A stretch of 10,036 nucleotides of DNA from CAVPRW01 sp046727435 [NCBI: bacterium] (lineage in GTDB: Bacteria > Tectomicrobia > Entotheonellia > J063). The stretch covers positions 1 to 10,036 of the forward strand of contig JBKPCR010000120.1 in NCBI GenBank assembly GCA_046727435.1, given 5' to 3'. The stretch's first letter is position 1. Every line of letters begins with the position of its first letter. The position numbers were made by a program, and so were the translations under genes. The notes under the pieces were generated by a model that had not been told where the DNA came from, searched no databases, and saw only the letters and a program-made list of their open reading frames with translations. Of this stretch, positions 6,840 to 10,036 are shown piece by piece.

Positions 6840-8417
6840 CTATAACGCGCGCCGATCTCGCGTCCACTGGTAAAGCCACGTTTCGGTCAGCGGCTGGCCA
6901 TTGGCGCGTAGATACAGGCGAAGATCGATCGGCTCAAGGCTGTCATCGGTCGGCTTTAGATCAAACGTGACGCGATAGCCTCGCACCCTATCCAGTGGTC
7001 GCGTCGAAGGAAATTCGATCTGTCCGCGTGGAGCGGTAATCACCGACTCCACCTCTATGTCCTTACCGATCATGGACAGGTCGCCGCCGGCGAAATCCAC
7101 GACGAAGCGCCAGGAAAAGTACTTGCGCTTCTGGCCTACATAGCCGCCCAAACCGGTGCGCGTCGCCACCACCTGTGCGAGCGGAGGATTGACAGGCATC
7201 CGCGCTCCCCAATGCAAGCGGTAGCTGAAGAGCAGCTCCTGACCGGGCCGCGGCGTGTCCGCCGGATTCCAGAAGGCCACGATGTTGTCGAAGGTTTCAT
7301 CGACCGTCGGAATCTCCACGAGTTGAATGGAGCCTTTGCCCCAACCGGACTTGGGTTCGACCCACAGGCTCGGTCGGCGGTCGTAGAACGCCCCATCGTC
7401 CTGGTAATGGTCGAAGTTGCGGTCGCGCTGGAGCAGGCCGAAGCCGCGCGGATTCTGGTCGAGGAAGGCGCTGAAGCGCAGGCTCGCCGGATTGACCAGG
7501 GGGCGCCAGATCCACTCGCCGCTGCCGGTCCACATCGCCAGGCCATCGGAATCATGGATCTCCGGGCGCCAGTCGTTGGCCATGCGGCGGTCGTTTTCCC
7601 CGTACACGAACATGCTGGTGAGCGGGGCGACGCCCAGGCGCGCGATTTCCTTGCGCGGGTAGAGCGCGGCGTCCACCTCCATGACCAGCGTGGCGGCTGG
7701 AGAGATGTCGAACCGGTAAGCCCCAGCGATGCTTGGTGAATCCATGAGGGCATAAACCGTGAGCGTTCCGGCATCCAGCGCCGGGCGTTCGAGCCAGAAG
7801 GCCGTGAACATCGGGAATTCCTCGGCACGGTCCATACCGCAGTCGACGGCCAGCCCGCGGGCCGACAAGCCGTACTGCAGGTCGCCACTTACCGCACGGA
7901 AGTAGCTCGCGCCGAGGAAGGCCACGACTTCGCGCTCCAGGCCGGTCTGGAAATGCACGCGGAAGCCGGCGAAGCCGAGGTCCTTCGCCAGGCCCGAGTC
8001 CTTCAAGCCACTCTTGCCGTAATCGAACATGGCGGGATCAAAGGCCAGCTCTTGCGCCTGACCATCCACCACCTCATACATCCGTACCGGGCTCTTGTAG
8101 TATAGGCCCAGATGAAAGAACTTCACCTGGAAACGCAGGCCCTCCTTGGCCCAGAGCGCGTGGTCGGTGCGGTAGCGTATGGCCCGATACTGATCATAGT
8201 CGAGGGCCTTCACCGCGTCGGGGATATGGCTCACCGGCGGCTGGTAGACTCCGTTGGCTAGCTCCCGCGCCTGCCCCTTGAGCCATGCGTAGTCGAAGAC
8301 CTGTGGCTTCCCAAGAGGGCTGAGCGTGGTGGTGGGTCCGGCAGCGGACCGGCCAGGACGCGGGAGCCCCGCTGCGATGAGGGCGGCGCAAGCTCGCAAG
8401 AAATGGCGTCGTTGCAT
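6840..8417 (-). CDS. opgD: Glucan biosynthesis protein D (OpgD/MdoD)
   Basis: This periplasmic protein acts on osmoregulated periplasmic glucans; E. coli OpgD has been shown to be an endo-beta-1,2-glucanase of GH186. The 525-residue length is close to the usual 540-550. The N-terminus MQRRHFLRACAALIAAGLP is a Tat signal (twin Arg at 3-4, then HFLR), the export route of OpgD; OpgG is Sec-exported. The sequence follows OpgD rather than OpgG: NDWRPEIHDSDGLAM (HDSDG at 288-292), GEWIWRPL, NPRGFGLLQRDRNFDHYQDDG (HYQDDG at 337-342), WVEPKSGWGKGS, TRTGLGGYVGQKRK, and the ending LTETWLYQW. The conserved acids in these motifs are candidate catalytic residues, but I have not assigned them. A GAGAAAGAGAG purine tract precedes the ATG. 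It lies 83 bases downstream of opgH, probably in the same transcript. Confidence 0.95.
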   Translation of the reverse strand: MQRRHFLRACAALIAAGLPRPGRSAAGPTTTLSPLGKPQVFDYAWLKGQARELANGVYQPPVSHIPDAVKALDYDQYRAIRYRTDHALWAKEGLRFQVKFFHLGLYYKSPVRMYEVVDGQAQELAFDPAMFDYGKSGLKDSGLAKDLGFAGFRVHFQTGLEREVVAFLGASYFRAVSGDLQYGLSARGLAVDCGMDRAEEFPMFTAFWLERPALDAGTLTVYALMDSPSIAGAYRFDISPAATLVMEVDAALYPRKEIARLGVAPLTSMFVYGENDRRMANDWRPEIHDSDGLAMWTGSGEWIWRPLVNPASLRFSAFLDQNPRGFGLLQRDRNFDHYQDDGAFYDRRPSLWVEPKSGWGKGSIQLVEIPTVDETFDNIVAFWNPADTPRPGQELLFSYRLHWGARMPVNPPLAQVVATRTGLGGYVGQKRKYFSWRFVVDFAGGDLSMIGKDIEVESVITAPRGQIEFPSTRPLDRVRGYRVTFDLKPTDDSLEPIDLRLYLRANGQPLTETWLYQWTRDRRAL

Positions 8418-8439
8418 GGCTCTCTTTCTCTTGGTGTAG

Positions 8440-8451
8440 ACGCTGCAGCGT
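8440..8451. repeat. 12-bp perfect palindrome upstream of opgD
   Basis: ACGCTGCAGCGT is a perfect 12-base palindrome in the 83-base gap between opgH and opgD, 22 bases before the opgD start codon. The flanks also allow a GACGC/GCGTC pairing (8439-8459). No T-run follows on the minus strand, so it does not look like a terminator. It could be an operator or a small mRNA structure near the ribosome binding site; a chance occurrence is possible. Confidence 0.3.
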
Positions 8452-8500
8452 ATGGCGTCAGTGACATCGACCGACTAGTGTCTGCTGACAAAATTAGGTG

Positions 8501-10036
8501 TCACGCCTCTTGAGCATGGCAGATCACCATCAGCTGACAGAGTCGCTCGAAGCCAGTCCGATTTCCAAGGACGGCGAGCTTCTCTCGGTTAGAGAGCAGC
8601 GTGGAAGCCTCCTCCAGATTATCGGCATCGTCGAGCTTGGCAAGTCCCAATAGCAAATCGACGTCATACTCTCCCTTAGGCCGCTCGTGCGTCGTCGGCA
8701 ACATCGCGGCGTGCAGGGCACGCAGCTGCGCATCACTGGCGAGACGCGCCAAGGCATCAGTCGTCTGCGGCCGTGTGGTGGCCCATTCACAGGTCAGCTC
8801 GTTCGCACGCCGTACCACCGCCGGTGGTTCGATTTCCTCGGGAGTTGCCAGCAGTCCGAGCCTGCGGACGGCCTTGCCCAGTTCTTGCCAACCCGTGACC
8901 GCGGACACGGGAATGGCCAGGACGAGACCAAGCACGACCGGGGCCAACCAGGCGAGTAACTCAGGCGATACGGCATAGGCCGCGACCGAGAGGAGCACAC
9001 CGAACAAGGTATGGCCGCGATGGCGACGGGCAATCACTCGAAAGGGGATGCTCCCATCATCGCGGCGTTGAGCCTTCCAGCCAGTGTCACGACCGGTCAC
9101 AATGCTCACCACTTCTGCCGAATGCATCAGCATCATGACGGGCGCTATCAGGGATGACAACACGATCTCCACAAGGACACTCATCCCCGTGCGGAGTGCC
9201 CCCCCACAGCGACGCACCGTCTGACGATCCTTCAACAGCAGGAGATAGCCGAACACCTTGGGCGCTAGCAGCACAGCCATGGTGCCCGCGAAGAGGCGTA
9301 AAGCCCGTTCCGCATCGAAGGTCGGCCAAGTGGGAAACAACGCGAATTCCTTGGGAAAGTATTCTGGACGGAGAAAGTGGGCCTGGAGGGCCAGCAGAAT
9401 CCCCAGGACGATGAAGAGCAGCCAGATGGGCGAGGCCAGGTACGACATGATACCCATGACGAGGTGGAGACGGCTCAGCCAGTGGAGTCCAGCGGCCGGT
9501 ACAATCCGGCTGTGCTGGAGATTGCCCTGACACCAGCGGCGATCTCGTTCGGCGAAATCAATCAGCGACGGTGGGCTTTCTTCGTAACTGCCAGCGATTT
9601 CTGGGACGAGATATACCTTGCAACCAGCACGGCGGATGAGCGCTGCTTCGACAAAATCATGGCTCATGATAGGCCCGCCGAACGGTGGCTGACCCGGCAG
9701 GTCGGGCAAACCCGCATGATCGATGAACGCCTTGGTGCGAATGATGGCATTGTGGCCCCAATAACTACTATCGCCACGATGCCAGTAGGCCAGGCCGGTA
9801 CCGATGACGGCGCCATACACGCGGCCGGCGAATTGGTGGGCACGCGCGAAGAGAGTGTTCCGATTAATCACCAGCGGCAAGGTCTGAATGAGACCCGCAT
9901 CGCTGTGGGCTTCCATAGCGGCGGCGAGCTGTACGATTGCCTGGCCAGTCATCAAACTGTCGGCATCTAACACCACCATATGATCATAACGGGTGCCCCA
10001 GCGTCGGCAAAAATCGGCGATATTCCCCGCTTTGCG
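8501..10036 (-). CDS. opgH: Glucan glucosyltransferase H (OpgH/MdoH), 5' partial
   Basis: This is the inner-membrane family 2 glycosyltransferase that polymerises the beta-1,2-glucan backbone of OPGs from UDP-glucose. The C-terminal 511 residues are present; about 330 N-terminal residues expected from the roughly 850-residue E. coli protein lie beyond the window edge. The frame stays open upstream of the ATG at 9979 and reads RKAGNIADFCRRWG, a conserved OpgH stretch, so that ATG is not the start. The catalytic region shows VLDADS (visible Asp24/Asp26), YWGHNAIIR, SHDFVEAAL (Asp127) and DRRWCQGN (the RRW site at 166-168). About four hydrophobic stretches follow, including LHLVMGIMSYLASPIW, LIAPVMMLMHS and LAWLAPVVLGLVLAIPVSAV. 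A soluble C-terminal tail of about 120 residues diverges from E. coli. The stop is 83 bases before opgD. Confidence 0.96.
   Translation of the reverse strand, partial: RKAGNIADFCRRWGTRYDHMVVLDADSLMTGQAIVQLAAAMEAHSDAGLIQTLPLVINRNTLFARAHQFAGRVYGAVIGTGLAYWHRGDSSYWGHNAIIRTKAFIDHAGLPDLPGQPPFGGPIMSHDFVEAALIRRAGCKVYLVPEIAGSYEESPPSLIDFAERDRRWCQGNLQHSRIVPAAGLHWLSRLHLVMGIMSYLASPIWLLFIVLGILLALQAHFLRPEYFPKEFALFPTWPTFDAERALRLFAGTMAVLLAPKVFGYLLLLKDRQTVRRCGGALRTGMSVLVEIVLSSLIAPVMMLMHSAEVVSIVTGRDTGWKAQRRDDGSIPFRVIARRHRGHTLFGVLLSVAAYAVSPELLAWLAPVVLGLVLAIPVSAVTGWQELGKAVRRLGLLATPEEIEPPAVVRRANELTCEWATTRPQTTDALARLASDAQLRALHAAMLPTTHERPKGEYDVDLLLGLAKLDDADNLEEASTLLSNREKLAVLGNRTGFERLCQLMVICHAQEA

Noticed and set aside
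6689-6970. 93-codon plus-strand open frame in the opgD-glycoamylase gap.
   Set aside because: The transposase-like residues are in a different frame, and this frame runs into antisense opgD; it encodes nothing recognisable.
7136-7888. 250-codon minus-strand open frame within opgD.
   Set aside because: It is in an alternative frame of the well-supported opgD gene and its product is Arg/Ser/Pro-rich low-complexity sequence typical of a shadow frame.
8418-8500. A possible promoter in the opgH-opgD gap, with TTGTCA on the minus strand as -35.
   Set aside because: No acceptable -10 box lies 16-18 bases downstream, so co-transcription from upstream of opgH is more likely.
9377-9970. 197-codon plus-strand open frame opposite opgH.
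   Set aside because: It is antisense to highly conserved OpgH catalytic sequence and has no recognisable domain.

Overview
The window reads as chromosomal DNA from a Gram-negative bacterium of fairly high GC (high fifties percent by eye). The best taxonomic clue is the right half. It encodes OpgH and OpgD, which make and process osmoregulated periplasmic glucans (OPGs, beta-1,2-linked glucans) and imply an inner membrane, a periplasm and a Tat pathway. I cannot name the genus. Both end genes run off the window.

Layout. Positions 1-4647 (+) look like one tightly packed operon: a sugar ABC importer with a solute-binding protein (5' truncated) and two MalF/MalG-type permeases, then a cytoplasmic glycoside hydrolase family 3 (GH3) enzyme. 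No ATPase gene is visible. Positions 4680-6503 (-) encode a secreted FN3-plus-glycoamylase protein (PF10091; the family that includes GH144 endo-beta-1,2-glucanases), convergent with the GH3 gene and ending in three 16-residue repeats. Positions 6504-6839 hold no intact gene: they contain a good sigma70-type promoter for the glycoamylase gene and a decayed DDE transposase remnant in two frames. Positions 6840-8417 (-) are opgD, with a Tat signal. Positions 8501-10036 (-) are the C-terminal part of opgH, upstream of opgD.

How the genes may work together (inference). OpgH polymerises beta-1,2-glucan across the inner membrane and Tat-exported OpgD trims or shapes it in the periplasm. The secreted glycoamylase/GH144-like enzyme could cut such glucans, the ABC importer could bring oligosaccharides into the cytoplasm, and the GH3 enzyme could hydrolyse them to monosaccharides. 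The window would then be a combined make-and-recycle locus for beta-1,2-glucan. The enzyme families are well supported, but the shared substrate is a hypothesis from proximity. The GH3 enzyme has a NagZ-type Asp-x-His dyad, which leaves an amino-sugar substrate open.
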